Assembly (NCBI RefSeq): GCF_013618475.1
Contig: NZ_JABJVN010000001.1
Span: forward strand, 1,268,355 to 1,332,354
Direction: 5' to 3'
Source of the DNA: Saccharibacillus deserti
GTDB taxonomy: Bacteria > Bacillota > Bacilli > Paenibacillales > Paenibacillaceae
DNA: 64,000 bases
Positions 1 to 8,864 of this stretch are shown in pieces. Below the pieces are notes generated by a model. The model worked only from the letters and a program-made list of their open reading frames with translations, was not told the DNA's origin and searched no databases. Both the position numbers and the translations under genes were made by a program. Within the stretch, counting starts at the first letter, position 1. Every line of letters begins with the position of its first letter.

Positions 1-1252
1 TTTTCTGCGAGCTGACGCTGCCGATAATCAGGTTCTGATTCGCCGTCAACCGGAAATCGCCGTCGTGTTCTTTGGCGATCTCCCGCAGGCCGGTCATCAG
101 CGGGTACCCTTCGAAATCGGCGATCCGTCCGTTTTGCACGAACAGCGTGAAATGCCATTTGCCGTTGCTGCCTTTGATCCAGCCGTAACGGTCTCCGTTA
201 TGGTCGAAGCCGAATTCGCGCGCCGGCTCCAGTTCCCAGCCGAGGCGGCTGTGCAGTTCGTTCACGAACCAGTCCAGTCCGCGGTCGTCGATCGTGTACT
301 TGAAGCGGGCGTGCTTGCGTACCGCACGGTCGCCGTAATCGCGCTGAATCGTCACGACTTTTTCCGCCAGGTCGATCGACTGCTCCGGCGTAATGAAGCC
401 GATCAGCTTGCCGAGCTGCGGATACGTCTTCACGTCGCCGTGCGACATCCCCATGCCGCCGCCGACCGTCACGTTGAATCCGGCAAGCTTGCCGTGTTCG
501 ATAATGGCGATCAGGCCCAAATCCTGCGAGAACACGTCGACATCGTTGGATGGCGGCACCGCAATGCCGATCTTGAATTTGCGCGGCAGATAGACCGGAC
601 CATAGATCGGTTCCTGTTCGGTCCCGGTATCGCGGCTGTCCACGACCTTCTCTTCGTCAAGCCAAATCTCGTGATAAGCGCGGGTATGCGGATCGAGATG
701 CCGGCTGACTTTGTCGGCCCACTCGTACACTTCCGAATGGATTTCGGACTGGTACGGATTCGGATTGCACATCACGTTCCGGTTGACGTCGCCGCAGGCG
801 GCAAGCGTGCTGAGCAGCGCCTCGTTGACTTCGCGGATCGTATTCTTGAGATTCCACTTGAGTACGCCGTGCAGCTGGAACGACTGGCGCGTCGTCAGGC
901 GGATCGTTTCGTTGCCGTATTTGTGCGAGATGCGGTCCATCATCAGCCATTGTTCGGGCGTGACCACACCGCCGGAAGCGCGCACCCGAAGCATGAACTG
1001 GTAAGCCGGCTCAAGCTTCGACTTGCTGCGTTCGCCCCGCAGATCGCGGTCGTCCTGCATATAGCTGCCGTGATGCTTCATCAGCCGGTTGTCGTCTTCC
1101 GGGATGGAGCCGGTCAGCGGGTCTTTGAGCGTCTCCACGAGGCTGCCCCGCAGATAAGCGCTATTTCGTTTGATATCCTCCACGTCGCTGTGCGGTCTGT
1201 CGTGCGGCGGGAACTTTTTCCATTCTGGTGCCTGTGTTGGTTGCTGCGTCAT
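1..1252 (-). CDS. cysI: Sulfite reductase hemoprotein subunit (partial, C-terminus off the left edge)
   Basis: This is the beta subunit of assimilatory NADPH-sulfite reductase, which reduces sulfite to sulfide with six electrons in the cytoplasm using siroheme and a 4Fe-4S cluster. The visible 417 codons start [14 protein letters not shown] and contain family segments such as [26 protein letters not shown] and [14 protein letters not shown]. The Cys motifs that bind the cluster and siroheme lie beyond base 1. It sits 65 bp downstream of cysJ on the same strand, the usual cysJI order, so the two subunits are probably co-transcribed. The family match is strong; only completeness cannot be judged. 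Confidence 0.95.
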   Translation of the reverse strand, partial: MTQQPTQAPEWKKFPPHDRPHSDVEDIKRNSAYLRGSLVETLKDPLTGSIPEDDNRLMKHHGSYMQDDRDLRGERSKSKLEPAYQFMLRVRASGGVVTPEQWLMMDRISHKYGNETIRLTTRQSFQLHGVLKWNLKNTIREVNEALLSTLAACGDVNRNVMCNPNPYQSEIHSEVYEWADKVSRHLDPHTRAYHEIWLDEEKVVDSRDTGTEQEPIYGPVYLPRKFKIGIAVPPSNDVDVFSQDLGLIAIIEHGKLAGFNVTVGGGMGMSHGDVKTYPQLGKLIGFITPEQSIDLAEKVVTIQRDYGDRAVRKHARFKYTIDDRGLDWFVNELHSRLGWELEPAREFGFDHNGDRYGWIKGSNGKWHFTLFVQNGRIADFEGYPLMTGLREIAKEHDGDFRLTANQNLIIGSVSSQK

Positions 1253-1317
1253 GATCAAGCCTCTCCTTCCCCGTTCAAACGGACCGTTTCCTTGTCGCGA
1301 AACCGCGATTTACCGGA

Positions 1318-3147
1318 TCAATACACATCGCGCTGGTAGCGTTTCTCCTGCTGCATCCGCAGCAGATATTCGGACGCCTGCTCGGGACTGAGTCCTCCGC
1401 CCTGCGCGATAATCGTCTCCAGCGCCGAATGCACATCGTGTGCCATGTGCTTCTCGTCGCCGCATACGTAGACTGCCGCGCCGCCGTCGATCCATTCGTA
1501 AAGCTCTTTGCTTTTCTCGAGCATCCGGTGCTGCACATAGACCTTCTGATCCGTATCGCGGGAAAAAGCCACATCCATCCGGGTCAGTACGCCGTCTTTG
1601 ATCCAGCGCTGCCATTCCACCTGATACAGGAAGTCGGTCGAGAAATGCTGGTCGCCGTAAAATAGCCAGCTTTTGCCGCGTGAACCGGTCTCTTCGCGTT
1701 CGGCCAGGAAAGACCGGAAAGGAGCGACGCCCGTGCCCGGTCCGATCAGGATAATCGGCGTGTCGGGATTCTGCGGCAGCTTGAAGTTCGGATTGTGCTG
1801 GATAAATACCGGCAGGCGGTCACCCGGCTCCAAGCGTTCGGCCATCTGCACGGAGCAGACGCCGTAGCGGTCGCGGCCTCCGCAGGCGTAACGCACGGTC
1901 CGCACGGTCAGATGCACCTCGTCCGGCGTCGCCTGGGGGCTGCTGGCGATCGAGTACAGCCTGGCCGGCATTTTACGCAGGATTCCGGTCAGTTCGGCGG
2001 CCGATTTGCCGTGCAGGTTGAAGTCGCGAATCAGGTCGAGCAGATCGTGATTCCCAAGATACGCACGCAGCTCTTCGGCGGCTTCCGGCGAAGTCAGACG
2101 GGCAAGCGTATCGTTTCCGGTCAGCTTCGCAGCCTGCTCCAGCAGCGGCTTGGTCAGCACGGTAATCTCATAATGGCGATGCAGCGCTTCACGCAGCGCA
2201 GCCGACCCGTTCTTGCCGGTTGCCACATTTTCCTGCGGGTCCCAGCCCATCTCTTTGATGATCTCGTCCACAAGGCGCGGATGGTTCTCCGGGTAGACGC
2301 CGAGACTGTCTCCCGGTTCGTAAGTCAGGCCCGACCCTTCCAGCGACAGCTCCAGATGGCGCGTCTCGCGGGCGGAGCCGCGGCCGTTCAGGTTCAGGTT
2401 CTCCAGCACTTCCGCCTGGAACGGACGGCTGCGCGAGTATTCGGATTCCGAGTCGGAGCTGAGCGGAGCCGCCGCATCGGCTGCGGAAGCCGCGGCCGCC
2501 GGAGTGGCGCCGAGCGCTTCCGTCACCGCTTTCATCCATTCGCCGGCCGTCTCGTCGAAGTCCACGTCGCAATCGGCCCGATCGGCCAGGCGCGAAGCGC
2601 CAAGTTCCGCCAGGCGCGTATCGAAATCTTTGCCGGTCTGACAAAAGAATTCATAGGAGGTATCGCCGAGCGCCAGCACGGAATAATTCAGGCTGTCCAG
2701 TTTTGGCGCGCGTTTGCTGTACAGAAATTCGTGGAAAGAAATCGCGTTGTCCGGCGGTTCGCCTTCGCCGTGCGTACTGACGATAATCAGCAGGTTCGCG
2801 ATTTTCTTCAGATTGTTCGGCTTGAAGTCGGCCATCGACAGCACTTCCGTCTTGACCTGCTGTTCTTCGAGGCACTTCGCCAGCTTCTTGGCCAGACCGC
2901 TGCCGTTGCCGGTCTGGGAACCGTACAATACTGTAACTTCGCGCGGCGCTGACGGAGTCTGCGGCGCGCTTTCCGCCTGCGGCGCCGCAGGTACGGCTAT
3001 GCCCGGCGTCTGCACGCCGGCGGCTGCCTGGGCCGACAAGTATCCGGTCAGCCAGACCTGCTGGTGTCCGTTCAAAGTAGGAAGCAGACGGTTCAGCAGC
3101 TCCGTCTGCTGTTCATTAAAAGGGCTGTTCGTTACATTCAATACCAA
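1318..3147 (-). CDS. cysJ: Sulfite reductase [NADPH] flavoprotein alpha subunit
   Basis: CysJ passes electrons from NADPH through FAD and FMN to CysI. The domain order is N-terminal flavodoxin (VLYGSQTGNGSGLAKKL, then STHGEGEPPDNA), an FAD-binding domain (PARLYSIASS), and a C-terminal NADPH-binding domain (LIGPGTGVAPFRSFL), ending RYQRDVY as in the family. I chose the TTG at 3147 as start (609 aa): GAGGTGG lies 5 nt upstream, and the product then begins near VLNVTNSPFN, where Bacillus CysJ begins. An in-frame ATG at 3207 gives 629 aa but has a badly spaced ribosome site. It is the first gene of the cysJI operon. Confidence 0.94.
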   Translation of the reverse strand: MVLNVTNSPFNEQQTELLNRLLPTLNGHQQVWLTGYLSAQAAAGVQTPGIAVPAAPQAESAPQTPSAPREVTVLYGSQTGNGSGLAKKLAKCLEEQQVKTEVLSMADFKPNNLKKIANLLIIVSTHGEGEPPDNAISFHEFLYSKRAPKLDSLNYSVLALGDTSYEFFCQTGKDFDTRLAELGASRLADRADCDVDFDETAGEWMKAVTEALGATPAAAASAADAAAPLSSDSESEYSRSRPFQAEVLENLNLNGRGSARETRHLELSLEGSGLTYEPGDSLGVYPENHPRLVDEIIKEMGWDPQENVATGKNGSAALREALHRHYEITVLTKPLLEQAAKLTGNDTLARLTSPEAAEELRAYLGNHDLLDLIRDFNLHGKSAAELTGILRKMPARLYSIASSPQATPDEVHLTVRTVRYACGGRDRYGVCSVQMAERLEPGDRLPVFIQHNPNFKLPQNPDTPIILIGPGTGVAPFRSFLAEREETGSRGKSWLFYGDQHFSTDFLYQVEWQRWIKDGVLTRMDVAFSRDTDQKVYVQHRMLEKSKELYEWIDGGAAVYVCGDEKHMAHDVHSALETIIAQGGGLSPEQASEYLLRMQQEKRYQRDVY

Positions 3148-3252
3148 ATCGTCCACCTCACACGGCATCATTCCCGCTTGAATCCGAAATCCAAATCGGG
3201 TAGTCATTCCTTGTTAATTCCCAGTTAATCGATCAGAATTTATTTTGCTCTC

Positions 3253-3284
3253 TTGACCCTATCACACGGACAAAATAGGGTCAA
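3253..3284 (-). promoter_or_regulatory. Probable cysJI promoter within a perfect 10-bp inverted repeat
   Basis: TTGACCCTAT (3253-3262) and ATAGGGTCAA (3275-3284) are perfect inverted repeats 12 bp apart. Read on the minus strand, the outer arm supplies a -35-like TTGACC, and 17 bp later TAGGGT could serve as a weak -10. Such an arrangement suits a dimeric regulator of sulfur genes, but which one cannot be told. A second palindrome, ATCAGA-TTT-TCTGAT, lies at 3307-3321. Confidence 0.45.
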
Positions 3285-3416
3285 TTCGATTCGGTTTATG
3301 AGAATCATCAGATTTTCTGATAATGGGTTAACAAAACACAATCCACAAAAGCCATTTCCCTTTGTAGGTATGAAGTTGAACGTATTCTTTCATCTAACAA
3401 AAGGAGTTGGACTGGC

Positions 3417-3877
3417 ATGAGTACGCGTTGGGTTCCCTATCTGGTTATGGACGGAAATGCGGGAGAAGCGGCGGACTTTTATGCCAAAACGCTTGGAGGC
3501 GAAGTCGTCGGCAGGATGACATTCGGAGATATGCCGGAAGGTCCGCAGGACCCCGTTCCGGAAGAGACCAAGTCCCGGATCACCCATGTACGCGTCGGAT
3601 CGGGCCCGCAGGGACTTATGCTCTCGGACACGTTCCCGGGCATGCCCTATCGGATCGGCAATCCTATCACGATCCCGATCGGTCTCGACGATGCGGCTCG
3701 CGCGCGACATTTACGAAGCGCTGGCCGAAGGCGGAACGATCGACATGCCGCTGCAGGAGACGTTCTTCAGCCCCGCTTTACGGGCAGGTGACGGACAAAT
3801 TCGGCGTACCTTTCCACATCAATACGACTCCGGCTAACTATCGGTATTTGTCGAAAAAGCGTATTATTTGCGTTTAA
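3417..3877 (+). pseudogene. VOC/PhnB-like glyoxalase-fold protein, disrupted by two frameshifts
   Basis: The frame opens with AAAGGAG 10 nt before ATG and reads MSTRWVPYLVMDGNAGEAAD, typical of PhnB-type VOC proteins. After the segment ending GLDDA (about 3690) the homologous sequence continues in another frame as ARDIYEALAEGGTIDMPLQE. After FFSP (about 3770) it jumps again to LYGQVTDKFGVPFHINTTPAN. One extra base at each point explains both jumps. The usual stop after PAN reads TAT, so the last frame runs on to 3877. Either this is a real pseudogene or the sequence has two errors; read-level support would decide. Confidence 0.75.
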
Positions 3878-3950
3878 ATCTTCAATTTTGTCGATTTCGA
3901 TCGATATAGAGAATATAGTTTTCTATATTGGCTGCGGAGGTTTACAACAC

Positions 3951-5591
3951 ATGATTAAAATCAGAACATTCCTGGCGCTGATCTTCGCCGCTTTTGTCAT
4001 TCTGCTGAGCGCGACATTCGGATTTCTGCTAAGCGGACGCTCCACCCAGGCGCTAGAAAAAGAAATCGGGGGCTCGCTGGCCGGAACGGCCTACCAGCTG
4101 TCGGACAAACTCGATAACTTCATGTGGTCCCGCTCCGGCGAAGTGCGGCTGCTGACCGAACTGGACCCGCTTAAACAGCCCTCAGATCCGGAGAAAGCCC
4201 AACGTCTGCTCAATCAGCTGCAGTCGAACTTCCCTTCGTTTTCGTGGATCGGCTTCATGGATGCGAAAGGCAAAGTGCTGGCGGGGACAAACGGAATCCT
4301 GGTAGGCAAAAACATTGCCGAACGGCCGGTATTCGCGGAAGGGATCAAAGGTTCTTTTATCGGCGATGTGCACGAAGCGGTGCTTCTCGCCAAGCTGCTG
4401 CCGAATCCGAGCGGCGAGCCGCTGCAGTTTGTCGACATCAGCTACCTGGTGCGCAGCGATGCTGGCAAAACGGTGGGCGTTCTCGCGGCGCACCTCAGTT
4501 GGGAATGGGCCAAAGAAGTCGAACGGACCCTGCTGCAGCCCCTCTCCGATTCAGGCAAAGACTTTGAAGTCTTTATTGTCAGCCAGAAAGACGATACCGT
4601 ACTGCTCGGACCGGAAGGATGGGCAGGCCGGGAACTCAAACTTGCCAGCGTAACCAATTCGCGCAGCGGGCAAAATTCCTGGGTACAGGAAACATGGCCG
4701 GACGGCCAAAAACATCTGACGGGTTACGCCTACGGAGACGGTTACCTCGACTATCCCGGACTGGGCTGGACCGTATTGGTCCGGCAGCCCGAATCGGTCG
4801 CTTTCGCACCGGTCGACAAAATCAGGCAGGATGTTATCGTGGCCGGTCTTATTGCGGCTGCTTTGTTTGCAGGGATCGGACTGCTGACCGCGGAATTCAT
4901 CTCCCGGCCGATTCGCAGACTGACCCTGGCCGCCGATCAGGTTCGGCGGGGCGAAGCTGCGGAGATCCCGCAGACCAAAAGCTTCAAAGATATCGACAGT
5001 CTCTCGTATTCGCTGCACAGTCTGCTGGGCTCGCTGCTGCGTACGGAACATGCTCTCGGACATATGGAGAATGCCGCGCTGCGCGACCAGCTGACCGAGA
5101 TGCCGAATCGGCTGGCGTTGGAACGGTATCTGGAAGACACCATTGAAGGACTGGAACGTACCTCGGAGACTTTGGCCTTTATGTATCTGGATCTGGACGG
5201 GTTCAAAAAAGTCAACGATACGTTTGGCCATCAGGTCGGCGATATTCTGCTAAAAAAAGTCGCCAAACGTCTGCAAACGACAATGCAGCCCGGCGATATC
5301 GCGATTCGGCTCGGCGGAGACGAGTTTCTGTTGATTGTGCGCCGGCCGATCGAAAGCGTCCAGGCGGAAGCCGAGAAACTGGCCGGCGAAGTGCTGAAGC
5401 TGATCAACAATCCGTTTATCGTCGGGATGCACCAGCTGTCGATCGGCTGCAGTATCGGTGCGGCCTTCTATACTCCGGATATCGAAAGTGTAACGGAAGT
5501 CATCCAGACCGCCGACGATTGCCTGTACCAATCCAAGAAATCGGGCAAAAACCAGGTCACTTTCCACGGAGCCGATCCGGCGGCAGATTGA
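3951..5591 (+). CDS. Membrane diguanylate cyclase: Cache sensor, HAMP, GGDEF
   Basis: The protein is predicted to make cyclic di-GMP from two GTP in response to an extracellular signal. The 546-aa product has an N-terminal membrane segment (about residues 5-30), an extracytoplasmic Cache-like region (35-285), a second membrane segment (about 293-315, VAGLIAAALFAGIGLL), a HAMP linker beginning FISRPIRRLTLAA, and a GGDEF domain with an intact GGDEF signature at residues 455-459. The inhibitory-site RxxD upstream of the signature reads QPGD, so product inhibition at a canonical I-site is unlikely. Start ATG 3951 has GCGGAGG 10 nt upstream; an upstream in-frame ATG at 3888 lacks one. There is no EAL domain. 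Confidence 0.92.
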   Translation: MIKIRTFLALIFAAFVILLSATFGFLLSGRSTQALEKEIGGSLAGTAYQLSDKLDNFMWSRSGEVRLLTELDPLKQPSDPEKAQRLLNQLQSNFPSFSWIGFMDAKGKVLAGTNGILVGKNIAERPVFAEGIKGSFIGDVHEAVLLAKLLPNPSGEPLQFVDISYLVRSDAGKTVGVLAAHLSWEWAKEVERTLLQPLSDSGKDFEVFIVSQKDDTVLLGPEGWAGRELKLASVTNSRSGQNSWVQETWPDGQKHLTGYAYGDGYLDYPGLGWTVLVRQPESVAFAPVDKIRQDVIVAGLIAAALFAGIGLLTAEFISRPIRRLTLAADQVRRGEAAEIPQTKSFKDIDSLSYSLHSLLGSLLRTEHALGHMENAALRDQLTEMPNRLALERYLEDTIEGLERTSETLAFMYLDLDGFKKVNDTFGHQVGDILLKKVAKRLQTTMQPGDIAIRLGGDEFLLIVRRPIESVQAEAEKLAGEVLKLINNPFIVGMHQLSIGCSIGAAFYTPDIESVTEVIQTADDCLYQSKKSGKNQVTFHGADPAAD

Positions 5592-5635
5592 ACGTTCTCC
5601 TGGCGCTTCATCCGTATACTTCAAATATACGCTTC

Positions 5636-5683
5636 AAAAACCGCACGGCCCCGACGAGAAGTCGGCTGCCGTGCGGTTTTTTT
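5636..5683. terminator. Bidirectional rho-independent terminator
   Basis: CCGCACGGC (5641-5649) pairs with GCCGTGCGG (5668-5676), with further pairing inside. There is an A run before and a run of seven T after, so it can end the diguanylate cyclase transcript and the converging minus-strand GH2 remnant. Confidence 0.85.
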
Positions 5684-5734
5684 GGACATGCAGGCTTCGG
5701 ATGCCGGACGGCTTCTGCCGGATACCCGGTTTTT

Positions 5735-6208
5735 TTACCGGTTCCCGGCTTGGTGGAGATTCTGCATGTCGTTCCCCTTGCGTTCCGCTCCGCCGCGGAA
5801 ATGTTCTCTCACCGTATCGTAGGCGAGCTGGGGACGGCGGTAGCCGTCGGCCAACCCTTCGCTGTTGCGGGTGCAGCCGCGGCTGAGCAGCCAACCGGTC
5901 GCTTCCGTTACGCGGCAGCCGCCGAACTGCCGGATGAAGACGCCCGCAAGCGGCGAGTCTTCATCCAGATAGGCGCGCAGATTGTCGTCCGGAATATCGC
6001 ACTGCCGTTCCTCCGAGCCTTTGACACGCTCCCGGCTGCGAAATCCGTAGTAGCCGTCGGCGCCGAATTCGCTTAGAATCAGCGCTTTTCCTTCTCCGCC
6101 GAGCCGGCCTGCCCACGCCGCGGCCTGCTGCATCAATTGGCCGGGATCTTCGTCCGTGTACCAACCGGGGTACAGATTGACCGGGACGATATCCGCCAGA
6201 TCCAGACA
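5735..6208 (-). pseudogene. C-terminal remnant of a GH2 beta-glucuronidase/galactosidase-type enzyme
   Basis: About 156 codons encode only the end of a GH2 TIM barrel: ADIVPVNLYPGW, then LILSEFGADG with the expected nucleophile region, LAGVFIRQFGGCRVTEATGW and GYRRPQLAYDTVREHF, with a natural stop. The remaining roughly 450 residues of a normal enzyme are absent. The fragment lies in the same reading frame as the upstream lipoprotein gene and begins right after its TAA (6215-6217), which suggests a deletion or recombination junction at about 6205-6214. An in-frame ATG at 6136 has no good ribosome site. I regard it as a decayed gene. Confidence 0.78.
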
Positions 6209-6214
6209 AAAAAG

Positions 6215-7030
6215 TTACAGGGCTCGGGAATCCTCCTCCACCCTAAACTCGAATCGTCCTCCGCCGCCTTCTCCGTGATCGGAACAGCCGTCCAGTCTGT
6301 ATACCTTTCCTGTCCACCCTGGTTTTGCGGTTCTGCGGGGCTCGGAAAGGATCCGCTCGCAGGTCTCGAACACCTTGTCCGGCGACCCATAGCCATCTTC
6401 CGAATTGTCGAACAGATAATGAACGGACCGGCCGTCATATTCCAAATTGTGAAAAATCGGATCGCCTTCGTCCGTGTACAAAGCAAGCTGTACGGACGCC
6501 GGATGGGCCTGCTCGACCTGCTCCATAAACCTGTGCCAAACTTGGACATTGATCGTTCCGCCCGGCCCCTGAATCACATCGCCGTTCTTCTCCGCCCGGT
6601 CCGTCCGGTAGCGAATAGAAGCGATACGCTGCCGCAGATCTTCGGATACCCCGGAGTCGATCTCATACGCCGTATTCGTATTCGACTTCTCCATCAGCAT
6701 GCCGGGTCCCCCGGACGAACCGAGCCACAGCCGAAACTGTTTCGGTTCGCCGCCCGCTTCGTATCGAATCTCGTAGTCGGCCGGCCCCACGTCCGGTATA
6801 CCTCTGAGCCGATCGGCCTGCCGGAAGGCTTCACCAAAAGCTTCCGCGTCTTCGGCCTTGTCCAGCCTGCCGAGCGGCCGGGGTTCGTCAAGCGGGATGA
6901 CGCGGTTGACGATGACCGGTCCCTGGACCGGTTCGGCGGAACCTCCTGTCGAACAGCCGGTAAATACCGCGGCAAGCGCCAACAAAACGAGTATTTCCTT
7001 TTTTGTTTTCCGTCTCTTTGTGGATGGCAT
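6215..7030 (-). CDS. Lipoprotein with DUF4362 domain
   Basis: The 271-aa product has a basic N-terminus (MPSTKRRKTKKEI), a hydrophobic stretch and a lipobox-like AVFTGC at about residues 21-26, so it is probably a lipid-anchored surface protein. The C-terminal third matches DUF4362: NGDVIQGPGG, NVQVWHRFMEQV, YTDEGDPIFHNLEYDGRSVHYLFDNSEDGYG, and the closing YRLDGCS. Function of the domain is unknown. Start ATG 7030 is preceded by AAGGGGGAG at 5 nt; an upstream ATG at 7081 is less likely. The GH2 remnant follows directly downstream. Confidence 0.83.
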   Translation of the reverse strand: MPSTKRRKTKKEILVLLALAAVFTGCSTGGSAEPVQGPVIVNRVIPLDEPRPLGRLDKAEDAEAFGEAFRQADRLRGIPDVGPADYEIRYEAGGEPKQFRLWLGSSGGPGMLMEKSNTNTAYEIDSGVSEDLRQRIASIRYRTDRAEKNGDVIQGPGGTINVQVWHRFMEQVEQAHPASVQLALYTDEGDPIFHNLEYDGRSVHYLFDNSEDGYGSPDKVFETCERILSEPRRTAKPGWTGKVYRLDGCSDHGEGGGGRFEFRVEEDSRAL

Positions 7031-7079
7031 CGAATCTCCCCCTTTGTCCCATAAACGCCGCGGCAGCGAAAAGAGTTGC

Positions 7080-7111
7080 AAAAAAACCGCTGCGAGCCGA
7101 AGCTCCAGCGG
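7080..7111 (-). terminator. Rho-independent terminator with UUCG-type tetraloop
   Basis: On the minus strand CCGCTGGAGC, loop TTCG, then GCTCGCAGCGG forms a hairpin followed by seven T. It lies 51 bp past the stop of the gene ending at 7162. Confidence 0.82.
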
Positions 7112-7161
7112 GTGATCTATAAGCTATGCTTCGTATCCGATAAAGCTGCGGCAAAAATCAA

Positions 7162-7569
7162 TTATCTGAAAAACTTGCCGGCTTTCCAGTACAACAGCTC
7201 CTGCCAGCGCGGACTGGTCTGGATCATTTCGTGCATCTGCTCCAGATCGACGGTGCGTCCCGCCGCATTGCTGACAATCAACGAACGGCCGCGGTATTCG
7301 GTCCGATAGCCGAACCAGGCCGCGATCAGGGGCACAATCTCGTCGCGATAGGGGCGTACCGTCAGCAGCTGCAGAAAAGTATGATAACTGAGGGAATATC
7401 CGGCATCGGGCGCTCTGCGCACGTATTTGGGTTTGATCGCCGCTTCGCATTCGGGACATCTCTGCTGCATCCCCAATCTGTAATTCGGGGTTTCGAACCG
7501 GCATGCGCAATCGGGACAGCCTACCAGCGCCAGGTCGCGCCGGGCATTATCGGGAACATGAACATTCAT
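7162..7569 (-). CDS. Small zinc-finger-like protein of unknown function
   Basis: The 135-aa product begins MNVHVPDNARRD and carries two CxxC-type pairs in its first 42 residues (CPDC-AC near residue 18 and CPEC at 38), spaced like a treble-clef or zinc-ribbon site. The rest (SYHTFLQLLTVRPYRDEIVP and a C-terminal helix) is unlike any family I can name. Start ATG 7569 has AAGGAGAG about 11 nt upstream. It is a single-gene unit with its own terminator at 7080-7111. A nucleic-acid-binding role is only a guess from the metal site. Confidence 0.72.
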   Translation of the reverse strand: MNVHVPDNARRDLALVGCPDCACRFETPNYRLGMQQRCPECEAAIKPKYVRRAPDAGYSLSYHTFLQLLTVRPYRDEIVPLIAAWFGYRTEYRGRSLIVSNAAGRTVDLEQMHEMIQTSPRWQELLYWKAGKFFR

Positions 7570-7661
7570 GGGAATCTCTTCTCTCCTTTTCTCTGGGGCT
7601 TCTTCCGGGGTGCTCGCCTGAGGCGTTTCTTGGTTCCCTATTGTACTCTTTTTGATCCAAC

Positions 7662-7690
7662 AAAAAAAGTCCCGGTTCAAGACCGGGACT
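7662..7690 (-). terminator. Rho-independent terminator of the first MetE-C-like gene
   Basis: AGTCCCGGT (7669-7677) and ACCGGGACT (7682-7690) form a 9-bp stem with a 4-nt loop; on the minus strand seven T follow. The gene stop is at 7722. Confidence 0.88.
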
Positions 7691-7721
7691 CCGATTATCG
7701 AGAAAGTCATTTCACTTCGGA

Positions 7722-8864
7722 TCAGCCCCAGACTTCGTCCGCCACTTCCTTGACGAAGCGGAGCTTGGCCCACTGCTGCTCTTCGGTCAGGACATTGCCT
7801 TCTTCCGTCGAAGCGAAGCCGCACTGCGGGCTGACGCACAGCTGATTGATATCGACGTACTGCGCCGCTTCTTCGATCCGTTTGAGGATCTGCGCTTTGT
7901 CTTCCAGCTCGCCGAACTTGGAGCTGAACAGACCCAGCACCACCTGCTGGTCTTTCACGTATTGGAGCGGCTCGAAGCCGCCGGCGCGTTCGCTGTCGTA
8001 TTCCAGATAGAAGCCCGACACGTTGGAACCGCCGAACAGAATCTCCGCGATCGGATCGTAGCCGCCGCCTTCGCCGGCGTAGGTCGACTTGAAGTTGCCG
8101 CGGCAGACATGCGTGGTGACGACCAGATCGGCCGGGAGGTTCTCGATCGCCAGATTGTTGACGAACAGGAAGCCTTTGGCCATTTCGTTGATATCCACGC
8201 CCGCTTCTTCCTGCATCGCGCGGAACTGACGGTCGCTCAGTGCGCCCCAGGTGCAGTCGTCCAGTTGGATATTGCGGCAGCCCGCTTCGTAGAAAGCGAG
8301 GATCGCATCGCGGTAAGCCGTGCCTACATCCGTGTACAGATCCTGACGGTTCGGATAGAATTCGTCCACCGTCTTGATGTTGTCGCCGCGGAAGAGTTCG
8401 AACAACAGCTGTGCCGGTGCCGGAATCGTCTGACGGGCCACGACGTCGTCGCCGGCCGCGCTTTTCAGGAATTTGAAATCTTCGACCATCGGGTGCTTCG
8501 CGCCTTCGCCGACTTTGCCGGTCAGGAGCGCCGTTTCCGCGCGGGATTCCACGCCATGGAACAGGTAGCCCGTATCGGACGCTTTTTTGCCGACGCCTCC
8601 CAGTCCCCAGAAGAAGTCCAGATGCCACCACGAACGGCGGAATTCGCCGTCGGTTACGCCTTTGAGGCCCACTTCTTTTTGCTTGGCGACGAGCTTCACG
8701 ATCTCTTCGTCTTCAACTCTGCGCAGGTCCGCCGCGCCGATCTCGCCCGCCGCAAACCGGGCGCGCGCTTCTTTGATCGCCTGCGGACGCAGGAAACTGC
8801 CTACGATATCGTGACGGAAAGGAACCGTGTCTCTTTGGGTAGCCTGCTCGAAAATGGTGCTCAT
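7722..8864 (-). CDS. Cobalamin-independent methionine synthase C-domain-like protein (YxjG/YxjH type), copy 1
   Basis: This 380-aa protein belongs to the short MetE-C family (COG0620), which moves methyl groups onto thiols such as homocysteine with a zinc ion. Likely zinc ligands are the His and Cys of THVCRGN and the Cys of SPQCGFAST. The family N-terminus FRHDIVGSFLRPQAIKEA and GEFRRSWWHLDFF are present. Length equals B. subtilis YxjG (about 378). Start ATG 8864 lies 9 nt after GAGGAGG; the in-frame ATG at 8873 overlaps that site. A paralogue lies upstream at 9173-10291. Methyl donor and exact substrate are unknown. Confidence 0.9.
   Translation of the reverse strand: MSTIFEQATQRDTVPFRHDIVGSFLRPQAIKEARARFAAGEIGAADLRRVEDEEIVKLVAKQKEVGLKGVTDGEFRRSWWHLDFFWGLGGVGKKASDTGYLFHGVESRAETALLTGKVGEGAKHPMVEDFKFLKSAAGDDVVARQTIPAPAQLLFELFRGDNIKTVDEFYPNRQDLYTDVGTAYRDAILAFYEAGCRNIQLDDCTWGALSDRQFRAMQEEAGVDINEMAKGFLFVNNLAIENLPADLVVTTHVCRGNFKSTYAGEGGGYDPIAEILFGGSNVSGFYLEYDSERAGGFEPLQYVKDQQVVLGLFSSKFGELEDKAQILKRIEEAAQYVDINQLCVSPQCGFASTEEGNVLTEEQQWAKLRFVKEVADEVWG

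Noticed and set aside
65-1339. Open reading frame of 424 codons on the plus strand
   Set aside because: Antisense to cysI, which reads well on the minus strand up to the window edge.
5592-5734. Small gene between the diguanylate cyclase and GH2 remnant
   Set aside because: The space is explained by the bidirectional terminator; no frame has a ribosome site.
7162-8631. Extension of the zinc-finger gene to 489 codons
   Set aside because: The added part is a shadow of the MetE-C-like gene on the same strand in another frame; the ATG at 7569 has a proper ribosome site.
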